Below, piece by piece: positions 17,663 to 26,337 of a stretch of 41,553 bases of DNA. Both the position numbers and the translations under genes were made by a program. Under the pieces are notes generated by a model. The model saw nothing but the letters and a program-made list of their open reading frames with translations. It did not search any database and was not told where the DNA came from. This DNA is from Bacteroidota bacterium (GTDB lineage: Bacteria > Bacteroidota > Ignavibacteria > Kryptoniales > JAKASW01): positions 1 to 41,553 of the forward strand of contig JAJYRM010000024.1 of assembly GCA_021794075.1 (NCBI GenBank), written 5' to 3'. Position 1 is the first letter of the stretch. Every line of letters starts with the position of its first letter.

Positions 17663-19000
17663 ATGTTCAACTCGACTTCAAGAAAAGTGAGTCCGGCCTT
17701 ATGGATGCCAACATTATACACAGCAGAAGGGCTTCCTTTTGTGATCGTGAATACTGTGTCGGTTCTCATGTACAAAGATTTCAGTCTGATGCTGAAGAGC
17801 AAGGGGCTCCCTGGAATTCCTGACAGCCAGATCGCTCTTTTTACGACCCTTGCTGCTTGGCCCTGGATGTTGAAACCTCTCTGGGCACCATTTTTAGAAA
17901 TGTTCAAGACTAAGAAGTACTTCGTAGTAATCACGGAGTTATTGGGTGGAGTCGGCCTCGGTCTGCTTGCTCTTGTCCTAGCACTTCCTGATTTCTTCGT
18001 CGTGTCGCTTATCCTCTTTTCCGTGATTGCATTCAACTTCGCGACTCATGACATTGCTGCGGACGGAGTGTACGTGACTACCCTTTCTGAGAAAGAGCAA
18101 TCTCAATACGTTGGGTGGCAGGGCGCCTTTTACAATGTCGGAAAAGTGTTGTCGGAAGGTGTATTTGTGATGCTTGCAGGATATCTGGAAGTAAGGATCG
18201 GCGTAAAGGGAGGATGGATGGTTGTAATGATGCTTTTCGGAGCGTTTATGGTCCTTACAAGCTTGTACCATGCGAAAATGCTTCCTACGGGGGGCGCCTC
18301 AACTCGTGTAACCACGATAAGGGCAACGTCGGAAAGGTTCGGCAACGTGGTCAAAGATTTCTTCCGGAAGAAATATATCTGGTGGGGAATCATTTTTCTC
18401 GTTTTATATCAGTTTGCCTCAGGACAAGGTATTAAGATATTTCCCCTATTCCTGCGAGCCCCAAGAAAGAGGGGAGGGCTAGGTTTACCGCTTGAGGAGA
18501 TAGGTGTGATCTATGGTTTTTTCCCTCCGATGGCATTTATCCTTGGTTCAATTCTTGCCGGGTACTACACCGCTCGACGCGGTCTTAAGAAGTCTTTGTT
18601 GATATTATGTGTCTTTTTCAACGTACCATTCGCGGCATACGCATTTTTGGCGATTACCCAACCGGTAAACGTATTAGTCATTGGCATAGCTTGTGTCGTT
18701 GAATACTTCGGGTACGGTGTTGGATTCGTCGGTATGATACTGTTTATCATGCAGCAAATAGCGCCTGGAAAATATAAGACAGCTCATTATGCATTCGGTG
18801 GGGCCGTACTTGTATTTGGCACAAACCTCTTCTCGATGTTCAGTGGATATGTAAGTGACTTCCTTGGATACAAGGAATTCTTCATATGGGTTCTGATAGC
18901 AACATTACCGTCATTCTTGATCTCATGGTTCGTGCCTTTCAAAGAGATCGGAACTGAGTCGACGCAAACTCATGGGGAGATTCGGACTGCAGAGAAGTGA
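17663..19000 (+). CDS. AmpG-like MFS permease
   Basis: 445 residues with about 12 hydrophobic segments, ATG 17663 preceded by AAAGGGTGAT. The start (LWMPTLYTAEGLPFVIVNTV) and the following PWMLKPLWAPFLEMFKTKK, together with FATHDIAADGVYVTTLSEKEQ, match the AmpG-like group of the major facilitator superfamily. Classical AmpG imports GlcNAc-anhydroMurNAc muropeptides. Close relatives occur repeatedly in sugar-utilisation loci of this bacterial supergroup, where they are thought to import oligosaccharides across the inner membrane. Here it lies 424 bases after the surface-protein genes, with hairpins between, so it may have its own transcript. It is probably the inner-membrane step for products of the locus; a cell-wall recycling role is the alternative. 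Confidence 0.88.
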   Translation: MFNSTSRKVSPALWMPTLYTAEGLPFVIVNTVSVLMYKDFSLMLKSKGLPGIPDSQIALFTTLAAWPWMLKPLWAPFLEMFKTKKYFVVITELLGGVGLGLLALVLALPDFFVVSLILFSVIAFNFATHDIAADGVYVTTLSEKEQSQYVGWQGAFYNVGKVLSEGVFVMLAGYLEVRIGVKGGWMVVMMLFGAFMVLTSLYHAKMLPTGGASTRVTTIRATSERFGNVVKDFFRKKYIWWGIIFLVLYQFASGQGIKIFPLFLRAPRKRGGLGLPLEEIGVIYGFFPPMAFILGSILAGYYTARRGLKKSLLILCVFFNVPFAAYAFLAITQPVNVLVIGIACVVEYFGYGVGFVGMILFIMQQIAPGKYKTAHYAFGGAVLVFGTNLFSMFSGYVSDFLGYKEFFIWVLIATLPSFLISWFVPFKEIGTESTQTHGEIRTAEK

Positions 19001-19157
19001 GTCCGAGACCATCCCTTTCTTGAAACATTAAGTGGATTACGCTCGGATATAGCGTAACCACGGATCCTCTTACAATTCAAGATCTGCTATCGTGATTTTT
19101 GATTGGCAATAATGTATAAGGTTAGTGTGTGTAAGTCTTCGAAGTCAATTGGATAAA

Positions 19158-19364
19158 TCAGCAATCCTGCCAGGTGATGGTTATTGAGTAATTGCTTGCG
19201 ATAAGTTTTAAAGTCTTCTTCGTTTCGATGTTCTTCGTTTGATACTTCTCTCTTCTGGCAATTATCTCGTCCTTCCTTCCAAAGTACACATCGGCCGGCC
19301 TCACGTTGTCCAGCGTATTCTTACTCTCCCATAGCCCTTCTCCTTTCCTGTTTAAACGGACCAA
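19158..19364 (-). pseudogene. C-terminal remnant of an IS transposase (integrase type)
   Basis: The minus-strand reading contains NTLDNVRPADVYFGRKDEII followed by ARREKYQTKNIETKKTL, very like the end of IS3-type transposases, where YHESLxNVTPADVYFGR lies just behind the rve integrase core. Only about 45 residues survive, without the DDE catalytic part. The remnant ends near the 5'-truncated propeller gene at 19505, so the insertion or a later deletion probably removed that gene's start. Two TTGCACA copies flank a TTCCGCGGAA palindrome at about 19463-19493, possibly part of an old element end. No other gene is visible in 19001-19504. Confidence 0.55.
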
Positions 19365-19504
19365 TTCAATCTCCTATTCTTGCTCCCGTTTCTGTCGGCA
19401 GGCTATGAAGTCTAACAGTGATGAGCTAAACTGTTCCTTGGTGTTAATTCCGTCCGAAAGTTGCACATAATTCCGCGGAAAATTGCACAGTTGAAGATAC
19501 CTAT

Positions 19505-20290
19505 TTGTTAATGGTGTCGAGGGCCACTTTATTCCCTGTACAAGTCTATTCTGGGCCATATCTCAACTGGAATATCTCATGCTTTGCGGCAAATGGAAAA
19601 ACACTCTTTGCTGGAGAACTTCGAGGACTACTTCGATCAACTGATTATGGGACGACCTGGGCCCTTATAGATTCCAATAATTCCGTTTCAAGTCTGCTGG
19701 TGAAGAAGGGGATTCTCTATCAGGCAAATGAATATGGCAGGGGCGTCTTTGTTTCATCTGACAATGGGAATTCATGGAGCTGGCCAGACTCGGGGTTGAG
19801 CGACAAATATGTCAGCTCGCTTGCAGCCGTTGATTCCGACGTTTTTGCCGGGACTTATTATGGAGGCGGTGTGTTTCGCTCCACCAACGATGGAACGACA
19901 TGGAAGGCCGTGAATAGTGGCCTTACGAACCTGTGGATATACGGGCTCGCTACCATAGGGTCAAACCTGTTTGCTGCGACCGGTGACGGGATATTTGTGT
20001 CAACAGATAGGGGAACAAGTTGGACCCCAGCATTCTTGCGCGCCTCCGGAACCTCAGTAACATCTATGACAACTTTTGGCGGGAAATTGTTTGCTGCGAC
20101 AAACGGCGGGATCTTTTTTTCGTCAGATCAGGGCGCCGATTGGACCTCCTGCAATCTGGGCATCCCTAGTTTTCACACCTACGACATAGTGGCCGACGGT
20201 TCGAACCTGTTTGAAACCAGCCCCGAAACAGTTATTATCCGTATAATCCTAAAGCACGCACCGGACAGGAAAGCAAGATTTGAATTGTGA
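19505..20290 (+). pseudogene. Beta-propeller (BNR/sortilin-like) protein fragment, truncated at both ends
   Basis: The open frame holds repeated propeller units of the form 'LFAG..GG.V..STDNG..W..VNSGL', for example TLFAGELRGLLRSTDYGTTW, GRGVFVSSDNGNSWSWPDSG, DVFAGTYYGGGVFRSTNDGT, NLFAATGDGIFVSTDRGTSW and KLFAATNGGIFFSSDQGADW. Such proteins are normally secreted, begin with a signal peptide and often end in a T9SS tail. Here the start (MLMVSRATLFPVQV) is not a signal peptide and has no ribosome site. The end changes abruptly after DGSNLF to a sequence with no propeller character. The 5' break adjoins the transposase remnant at 19158-19364. It is most likely a pseudogene. The 3' end overlaps the start of the TonB-C gene by 11 bases. 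Confidence 0.65.
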
Positions 20291-20750
20291 TTCAGCAAGA
20301 ACATCTCCGCGAAGTATCATTGCGTTCAGCTTGCTGCTGTCAGCCCTGTCGTTTATGGGTTGTGCGGGGCCCAAAGCGGTCGCGACGAGGCAACAACCTC
20401 CCGGAAATCTGAGAATCACTTACTATATCCAGGCGGACACCAGTTCCGGGGTCAATCTTCCGTCTCCCATCAAACGTCCCGATCCCGTGTACCCCGGCCT
20501 GGCGATACTGGCAAAAATCTCCGGAAGCATCGTGGTTAGAATCTGGGTCGACGCGCATGGTGTCGTCCAAAGATCGCTCGTTATCACATCATCACACCCA
20601 ATATTCAATAAGCCAGCCATTGACGCCGTCATGAAATGGAAATTTGCGCCTTTGATGTATGGCGGAGTCGGCAAACCTTTTACTGCGATTGTCCCATTCA
20701 AATTCATCCTGACACCCGATTACAATTGGGAAGTGCAAGTGCCGCATTGA
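20280..20750 (+). CDS. TonB C-terminal-domain lipoprotein
   Basis: 156 residues from TTG 20280, with AGGAAAG about ten bases upstream. The N-terminus is a lipoprotein-type signal (IIAFSLLLSALSFMGCAG, Cys 28), although FMGC is a loose lipobox. Residues about 65-150 form a TonB C-terminal domain (PVYPGLAILAKISGSIVVRI, VDAHGVVQRSLVITSSHPIF, AIDAVMKWKFAP), the part that contacts the TonB box of receptors. There is no N-terminal transmembrane anchor plus proline-rich spacer as in true TonB, so it may be an unusual periplasmic or outer-membrane partner rather than the energy transducer itself. Some family members of this form act independently of ExbBD. Its place among broken genes gives no functional context. 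The TTG start is fairly sure because no other in-frame start would retain the signal sequence. Confidence 0.75.
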   Translation: MNCDSARTSPRSIIAFSLLLSALSFMGCAGPKAVATRQQPPGNLRITYYIQADTSSGVNLPSPIKRPDPVYPGLAILAKISGSIVVRIWVDAHGVVQRSLVITSSHPIFNKPAIDAVMKWKFAPLMYGGVGKPFTAIVPFKFILTPDYNWEVQVPH

Positions 20751-20856
20751 ACTGTCCGCATTGCTTCTTGGCATCTTCATCCGGTCACTGTTCCAGAAAG
20801 GAGGGCTCGACTCTCCACGGCATCCAATATTCCACAAATATATGTGAGGCAAGAGA

Positions 20857-21714
20857 ATGCAGTCACGGTATGCGATAGTTTTACTCATCATTCTACCGTT
20901 CCTCTCCGGCAATGGGAACGGATTCCGGTTTAAGGTGGCCTTCAAGGCGAATAAGGTTTACCGGACGTCGATAGTTACCATTAGCGACGGGACGGTAAAC
21001 TACAAAGCCAGCAAGGAAATCCTGAACGAGCTGAAATCCCGCGGAGCCACTTTTCCAATAGTGACGAGAAAGAAGCAAACGATCGTCATGGTTTCACGGA
21101 CAGGCACTATCGATAGTCGCGGAGTCATTCCCTTTTCAGATAGGGTCGACAGCGCTTCAGTCATCCAGTTTGTCAACGGGGAGCTGCAGGCGGAGAAGCC
21201 GCGGATGCCCATCGATACAAGTTTCAAGATGACCGGCTTTATCCGAAACGACAGTATGATAGTTGAGGATATCGAAGGACGGAACATGAATCCCATGATT
21301 AAGAAATCCGTGAAGTCGATGGTCACACAAATGATTAAGTCCGTTAAATTTCCCGACAGATCGCTTGAACCGGGCGACAGTTTTGTTCAAACAGTTCCGC
21401 TTACTATCCCGCTAGGCCAACTCGGTGAAATAGGCATGACCATCACGACCAGGTATAAGCTCAGGCAGATCACGTCGGGACTCGCCGATTTCGATATTGA
21501 CCAGAAATACGATATGGCGTCCAACTCCGACAGTCTGAAATTTACCGCTTCCGGCGCAGGCAAAGGGAAAATGGAGTTCGACACGCGAGAGGATTACATA
21601 ACGCTGATGGATACCCGATCCTCGATGACAATGGTGGCACATGTAGGGCCCCTCGACATGGTCGTGGAGTCCAAGGACCGGTCGGATATCTCCACCACAA
21701 TTACGGGGAGGTGA
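20857..21714 (+). CDS. Secreted hypothetical protein (DUF6263-like)
   Basis: 285 residues starting MQSRYAIVLLIILPFLSG, a clear signal peptide, followed by beta-rich sequence. The body (FKVAFKANKVYRTSIVTISD, DRSLEPGDSFVQTVPLTIP, MGKGKMEFDTREDYITLMDT-like segments near the end) resembles periplasmic proteins of the DUF6263 type that start with a 'L.fk.ekG.y.y.....' strand, but I am not certain of the family. There is no lipobox or T9SS tail, so a periplasmic location is most likely. It lies 106 bases after the TonB-C gene in the same direction, and the two may be cotranscribed. Function unknown. Confidence 0.65.
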   Translation: MQSRYAIVLLIILPFLSGNGNGFRFKVAFKANKVYRTSIVTISDGTVNYKASKEILNELKSRGATFPIVTRKKQTIVMVSRTGTIDSRGVIPFSDRVDSASVIQFVNGELQAEKPRMPIDTSFKMTGFIRNDSMIVEDIEGRNMNPMIKKSVKSMVTQMIKSVKFPDRSLEPGDSFVQTVPLTIPLGQLGEIGMTITTRYKLRQITSGLADFDIDQKYDMASNSDSLKFTASGAGKGKMEFDTREDYITLMDTRSSMTMVAHVGPLDMVVESKDRSDISTTITGR

Positions 21715-21741
21715 AGCTCCCGCGTCAGAATACCCCAACAT

Positions 21742-21834
21742 GTCACCCTTCAACCTGCATCCCGCCTGCCTGCTGGCAGGCAGGGCAGGCAGGTCTGTCG
21801 GCACGCTTATGCGTGCCTTCGCATTCAGGGTGAC
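21742..21834. repeat. REP-like palindromic module 1
   Basis: GTCACCCT (21742-21749) and AGGGTGAC (21827-21834) form outer inverted repeats. Inside are CCTGCCTGC/GCAGGCAGG (21765-21784), a second GCAGGCAGG copy (21785-21793), and GGCACGC-TTAT-GCGTGCC (21800-21817). The whole can fold into a multi-hairpin structure, as in dispersed REP/MITE-like intergenic elements. Confidence 0.6.
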
Positions 21835-21861
21835 GTGGCTTTAGTTGCCGGAGGAGTGGCT

Positions 21862-21919
21862 GTCGCCCTTCGACTCATCCGTCCCTTCTGGACGAAGTGA
21901 CGGATTCGCTCAGGGTGAC
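21862..21919. repeat. REP-like palindromic module 2
   Basis: GTCGCCCT (21862-21869) and AGGGTGAC (21912-21919) flank ATCCGTC/GACGGAT (21877-21883 with 21899-21905). It shares the outer CCCT/AGGGTGAC arms with module 1, 28 bases upstream, so the two form a tandem pair in the 432-base gap. Nothing else is recognisable in 21920-22146. Confidence 0.55.
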
Positions 21920-22146
21920 GAATGTTGTTGTTGCAGTTCGATGAGCTACCCGCTCCTTCTATTTCTACATCCCGGAGTAGTGTTACATGGTTTCAAGGGA
22001 CCTAGATGTAAAAGATACGTTAGCTCGAGTATAACTGAATATCTTATCTCGGTAATGAAAGGCTACACCGGACCCCTTGAGTTCGGGTTGCGATTGCTCA
22101 ACTAGAGCTCTAATTTATTGCTGGTGCCTCAATTGGGGAAGGATAT

Positions 22147-23223
22147 ATGAGCAAGATTGTGGTCTTGATAATGATTGTATTGCTTGTTTCAGGATGCAAC
22201 TCAGGTAGTAATCCCACAGGAGCGGAAACTAAAGGGGGATGGGCCATTACATCTCCGATGAATTTCGCAAGGTCCGGTCATACTGCAACACTGTTGGAGG
22301 ATGGAGATGTGCTGGTTGCGGGAGGCGATTCTACCGGCCGGACATGCGAAGTCTTCAATCCACAACTTCGTCGATGGGTAGTGACCGGTTCGATGATTAG
22401 TGGGCGAGAATTTCATACGGCCACACTGCTTCAAAATGGAGACGTCCTTGTCGCGGGAGGGTATGATGTCAAGACAAACAGGACACTGGATAGTTGTGAA
22501 GTCTATGATCCCCGAACAGGTTTGTGGATATTTACGGGGCTTATGCATGTAGCGAGAAGAAATCAATCGGCAACTCTTCTGCCAAATGGAGATGTGCTGG
22601 TAACAGGGGGATCGGATAACGGGGGCGGCAACAAGCTGAGTTCAGAGATCTATGATCCTAAAACCGGGCAATGGACAGTGGCAGCAAGTATGCAATATTC
22701 GAGATCAAGTCAAATCGCTGAATTGCTCCCAACCGGTCAGGTCCTTGTCGCAGGAGGGTATGGAGTCTACGAATCGCCGGCCGAATTGTATGATTACCAG
22801 AGCAACAGATGGCAAACAACCGACTCGATGGCTTCCAAATATTCATCGGCTGCGGCGATTCTCTCCGATGGTGAGATACTTGTCAGCGGAGGCGAATGGG
22901 GGTCTCCAAGCCAATCGAGCGCAATTTACGACTATCGGCAGGGTAAATGGAAATCCGTGGGCTCTCTTCTTATCGGAAGGTATTTTCACACTGCGACTAC
23001 TCTTTCAAATGGCGAAGTTCTTGTAACGGGTGGATTCACAGGCTCCTACTTAAGCGAATGTGAAGTATTCAATATCCAAGACTCTTCCTGGTCAACGGCG
23101 CCATCGTTGCTGACTGCCAGGGGAATGCAGACAGCGACACTCTTGAATGATGGTACAGTGCTGGTTGCCGGTGGATATAACGGAATTAGCAACCTTAAGG
23201 AATGTGAAATCTATTCCCCCTAA
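22147..23223 (+). CDS. Seven-bladed kelch-repeat lipoprotein
   Basis: 358 residues, ATG 22147 preceded by GGGGAAGGAT. The start MSKIVVLIMIVLLVSGC carries a lipobox (VSGC, Cys 17), predicting an outer- or inner-membrane lipoprotein. Seven repeats of about 48 residues follow, each with 'M...R..HTATLL.NGDVLVAGG' and a later 'CE.YDP..G.W' strand (for example HTATLLEDGDVLVAGG, ATLLPNGDVLVTGG, ATTLSNGEVLVTGG). Seven copies are the right number to close a kelch beta-propeller. Such propellers bind proteins or glycans. No enzyme motif is visible, and neighbours do not suggest a job. The repeats make this one of the surest structural assignments in the scar region. Confidence 0.88.
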   Translation: MSKIVVLIMIVLLVSGCNSGSNPTGAETKGGWAITSPMNFARSGHTATLLEDGDVLVAGGDSTGRTCEVFNPQLRRWVVTGSMISGREFHTATLLQNGDVLVAGGYDVKTNRTLDSCEVYDPRTGLWIFTGLMHVARRNQSATLLPNGDVLVTGGSDNGGGNKLSSEIYDPKTGQWTVAASMQYSRSSQIAELLPTGQVLVAGGYGVYESPAELYDYQSNRWQTTDSMASKYSSAAAILSDGEILVSGGEWGSPSQSSAIYDYRQGKWKSVGSLLIGRYFHTATTLSNGEVLVTGGFTGSYLSECEVFNIQDSSWSTAPSLLTARGMQTATLLNDGTVLVAGGYNGISNLKECEIYSP

Positions 23224-23786
23224 TGCAAGGACTGATGTTTGTAAGCGTGAGGCAAGCCTACCGGACTCCTTTCACCCTTCAACTATGGTTGGATCCGGAT
23301 CGCAGGCACGTAATTACCCTCCCCTTTGGGACTACATCTATTGTGGATCAAGTACCGGATGAGCACCCGGCTTCGGGCTGGCATGTTTTGCGCGATGGTG
23401 TTCGAAAGAACCGAGAGTCTGTACATTCCCGCTTTTTTGAGTGATATAGGCGTTGTTCTGGTCAATACGGTCTCCTTTCTCTCCCGTTGTCGACTTCGTC
23501 CGGCATTGCTATTTAAAGGCAGCATGGAACTATTCCTTTAAGGCTACTGCTAGAATCCCAGTCATGATCTACGCGGCGACCATGATAGACGGAAATTCCT
23601 CGGCAGTCGAATTTGAAGATTATCGTTGAGCCTTCGCAAACCTTGATTTGCAGACAAGGCTCGCAATGAGGATCCTGCCGTATTCCATTTCCGGATCGTC
23701 TTTTATTGTTGGGTAACGAGGGGCTGCCTGGGTCCTTTCCAGTGCGCCAGAGTGACATGTGTTCAGATCGGAGGAGGAGGAGCACG
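23224..23786. other. Intergenic stretch without recognisable genes
   Basis: About 560 bases with only short open frames on either strand that lack ribosome sites and recognisable motifs. The last bases, 23770-23782, are a run of GGAGGAGGAGGAG, the ribosome site of the next gene. Confidence 0.5.
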
Positions 23787-24309
23787 ATGTACAAAACGTT
23801 TACGGGTTTCTTTACTGTTCTAGCTGCCATATTCTCATTGGTGTGCAGATCGCAGGCGCAGTGGACTCAGACCGGTGGCCCGCCAAGTGAGATTACTGCC
23901 CTCGGCGTCAACGGCAGTGACATATTCGCCGGCACTATTTACGGCGCATACATTTCGACCGACAACGGGAGTAACTGGACTGCCATAAACAACGGACTGG
24001 GCATTCCTCCGAATTCGATGCAGGTCAATTCGTTTGCGTTCAGCGGAGGCAGTATCTTTGCAGGAATGAACGGCGGAGTGTACCTGTCGACCAACAACGG
24101 TTCGAACTGGTGGTCTGTCAGTTCCGGGCTCAACTACGCAACCGTGAACGCACTTGCCCTCAACGGCAGCGATCTCTTTGCCGGGACCGTCAGCAATGGA
24201 CTCTATATCTCCACCGACAACGGCACAAGCTGGACCGCCGTGAATTCGGGACTTACCTCCACAAGCGTCTATTCACTCACGATTTTTGCCGGAAAGCTTT
24301 TTGCAGGAA
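23787..24309 (+). pseudogene. Beta-propeller protein, 5' part only, cut by an IS256-type remnant
   Basis: ATG 23787 follows a strong GGAGGAGGAGGAG and begins a good signal peptide (MYKTFTGFFTVLAAIF, cleavage near SQAQ). Propeller units follow: GVNGSDIFAGTIYGAYISTD, GGSIFAGMNGGVYLSTNNGS, LNGSDLFAGTVSNGLYISTD and FAGKLFAGT. After FAGT at about 24309 the frame runs into sequence that on the opposite strand is an IS256-family transposase end, giving the spurious tail NYRFYNSCPLPSS. About 175 residues of the original secreted protein remain, the rest of the propeller and any sorting tail being lost. It could still be made as a short fragment but is unlikely to fold. Confidence 0.7.
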
Positions 24310-24612
24310 CTAACTACCGTTTCTATAATTCTTGTCCCCTGCCGTCTTCCTTTCATACCGCTCTCTGCCGAGGTGTGCCGTCAGCTCAAGTGATATAACG
24401 TGTTCTACCGCTGTCTCGCACGCCCTCTTTATGTCTATTCTGAACATATCGAACATTCTTCCCGGATCTCTCATGATCTCCTAGAACGCTTCCTCAACTT
24501 CTGTTATCCTTCCTTCGTACGAAAGCTGCATCGGATGTATCGGCACTTCGTTCTCCGGGTTCGTATCTGGCTCCGTCAGGTTTTGCTCTTCGATATTTTG
24601 TTCTGGGTACAT
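24310..24612 (-). pseudogene. N-terminal remnant of an IS256-family (mutator-type) transposase
   Basis: On the minus strand ATG 24612 (with AAAGGAG nine bases upstream) begins MYPEQNIEEQNLTEPDTNP. After a frameshift near 24510 and a TAG it continues as MRDPGRMFDMFRIDIKRACE from 24474, then ELTAHLGRERYERK and KNYRNG, where the family has the conserved 'E.tefLGaerYER....g.RNGy' segment. It stops at 24310-24312. About 100 of the usual roughly 400 residues survive and none of the DDE catalytic residues. The cut end abuts the truncated propeller at 23787-24309. 24613-24818 holds nothing further that I can name. Confidence 0.65.
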
Positions 24613-24818
24613 GGTGCATAACTCCTTTCTTTTTTATCTTAGAAATGTCCTAAAGGATTGTGCGCCATACCCTCTTCAATTTCCACAAACTAAATTACAC
24701 TACCTTTTCACGCGAAAGAGTGTTCAGTTTTCAGTCGGTAAAGACAAACAGGCGGGTGGATTAGCCAACTTATAATATTTTCTCCCGTTAGTGCTACTTC
24801 TGCGACAAGCGACCATTA

Positions 24819-26198
24819 TTAGAGTCCCTGGACGCGAAATAGAACAACTCCATGCGGTGGAACGGTCGCACTGACAGTGGTACCGTCTATCTTGTCCATC
24901 CGATTTGTCCACAGGTTGTCCTGAGAATAGCCTTTCTTATCTTCGGGAAGACCTAAGGTCGATACTTGAATGGAAATTTTCTCCGCCTTCGCCCCGATGT
25001 TAAATAAGCCGACGATCACGTCTCCGTTTGGTTCCATCTTGGCAAATACCTGCCGGCTGCCGGTGTTGACAAGTCTTTTGGCAGCGATCCCATCCTGGTC
25101 AACAGCGAGGACTGCGGTGTTCTCAAGGTATTTTTGCAGATCCTGCTGGTTGAGGTGAGTAAGATCAACGCCGAGAATGAGAGGAGATGATGCAAGAGCC
25201 CAGAGACTAAGTTGAGTCTCTCTTTCGTCCGGAGTAAGTCCGTCATTGTTTCCATTACCTATTTCGATCGCGTCATAGTCGTTGTAACCTCTCGGACCGG
25301 CAAAAGGCTGCCATTCGGCCGCATACTCGAAACGTTTCTTTACATTGGCCCAACTTGTCAGAGGGTAGCTGCTACCGTCTTTCTCAAGATTATAAGCTTC
25401 GATATCCGGTGCGAATTCCCATTGAGTAGCGTATTTTATCAATGTCAGAGCGATGTCCCGCGTGTAGCTTCCTTGCGTGATGTCGAGCATCATCGGCCGC
25501 CCGCTCTGTTGTATTGCTCTCGACCATGCTTTTATGTCACCGGTATTTCTGTTTGTTATACCGTCGAGCTTAATGAAATCAACACCCCATTTTGCGAACA
25601 TATCCGCCCATGAATTGATGAACGCCTGAGCTCCGGGTTTGTTAAAGTCGATACCTACCATGCCGCCGCAATTGTAGTTGTTTTCTTTCACAGACGGCTC
25701 CGCAATTTGGTCAGCCGTGTACGGAGTCCCTTTAATAGGTGTGTTCTTACTTACTGCCTGCATCGAAATGCCCGGAGTAACATATATACCGAACTTCAGT
25801 CCCAGACTATGGACGTAATCGGCAACTACTTCTATGCCATTAGTGTCGTTGTGTGCCGGGAATTTTGTTGGATCGGTCACCCAGCGGCCATACGGTCCAA
25901 CGTCGGGGCCCTGCTTACCTGAACATACATACCAATAATCATCAAGGTTTACGTATTTGTATCCTAGTTCCTCCAAACCACTCTCTTTCAGAGCAAGGGC
26001 CTGCTTTTCGATCTTTGCTGCCGTGGGATGCTTTCGGATAAAACTCCAGCTACTCCAACCGAGCACAGGCTTCTGATTGAGACAATTAATTCCCGTTTTG
26101 TCTTTCTGTTGTCCGTATACAAAAGCCACGTTACCCATTATGAAAATTATTGCAAGTGCAGCCGTGAAGGCATATGTCATTCTTCTTATGGAAATCAT
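24819..26198 (-). CDS. GH27-family glycosidase (alpha-galactosidase-like), secreted
   Basis: From ATG 26198 the product has 459 residues. This start gives a signal peptide (MISIRRMTYAFTAALAIIFI ... VYGQ); an open frame extends 20 codons further, to 26258, without improving it. The TIM barrel carries GH27 marks: KPVLGWSSWSF, YKYVNLDDYWY, KFGIYVTPG, DFIKLDGI (nucleophile Asp 212) and QWEFAPDI, whose Asp 265 corresponds to the acid/base Asp. GYNDYDAIEIGNG and ETQLSLWALASSPLILGVDL follow, then a C-terminal beta domain. GH27 enzymes remove terminal alpha-galactose, beta-L-arabinopyranose, GalNAc or isomaltose units. Arg next to the acid/base in classical enzymes (WRxxxD) is Glu here, so the substrate may differ. 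No T9SS tail, so probably periplasmic. It is the only sure gene on the minus strand and has its own promoter. Confidence 0.87.
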   Translation of the reverse strand: MISIRRMTYAFTAALAIIFIMGNVAFVYGQQKDKTGINCLNQKPVLGWSSWSFIRKHPTAAKIEKQALALKESGLEELGYKYVNLDDYWYVCSGKQGPDVGPYGRWVTDPTKFPAHNDTNGIEVVADYVHSLGLKFGIYVTPGISMQAVSKNTPIKGTPYTADQIAEPSVKENNYNCGGMVGIDFNKPGAQAFINSWADMFAKWGVDFIKLDGITNRNTGDIKAWSRAIQQSGRPMMLDITQGSYTRDIALTLIKYATQWEFAPDIEAYNLEKDGSSYPLTSWANVKKRFEYAAEWQPFAGPRGYNDYDAIEIGNGNNDGLTPDERETQLSLWALASSPLILGVDLTHLNQQDLQKYLENTAVLAVDQDGIAAKRLVNTGSRQVFAKMEPNGDVIVGLFNIGAKAEKISIQVSTLGLPEDKKGYSQDNLWTNRMDKIDGTTVSATVPPHGVVLFRVQGL

Positions 26199-26308
26199 TT
26201 TCCTGCCGTCCAACTTTAGTTTGTTTCTGGTGTCATCAAGTTGTTTGTGTCTTAGCACATTTGTGAATTGTCCTCGCTACCCATTTCCAAACTAAACAAT
26301 CAACCCGA

Positions 26309-26337
26309 ATCATACAATAAAAGAGATGCAGTGTCGA
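26309..26337 (-). promoter_or_regulatory. Sigma-70-like promoter of the GH27 gene
   Basis: On the minus strand, TCGACA (26337-26332) and TATGAT (26314-26309) are separated by 17 bases; each matches the consensus at five of six positions. It lies about 110 bases upstream of the chosen GH27 start at 26198. Confidence 0.5.

Noticed and set aside
21765-21793. GCAGGCAGG repeats as a possible CRISPR repeat
   Set aside because: Only two adjacent copies with no spacers; part of a REP-like palindrome.
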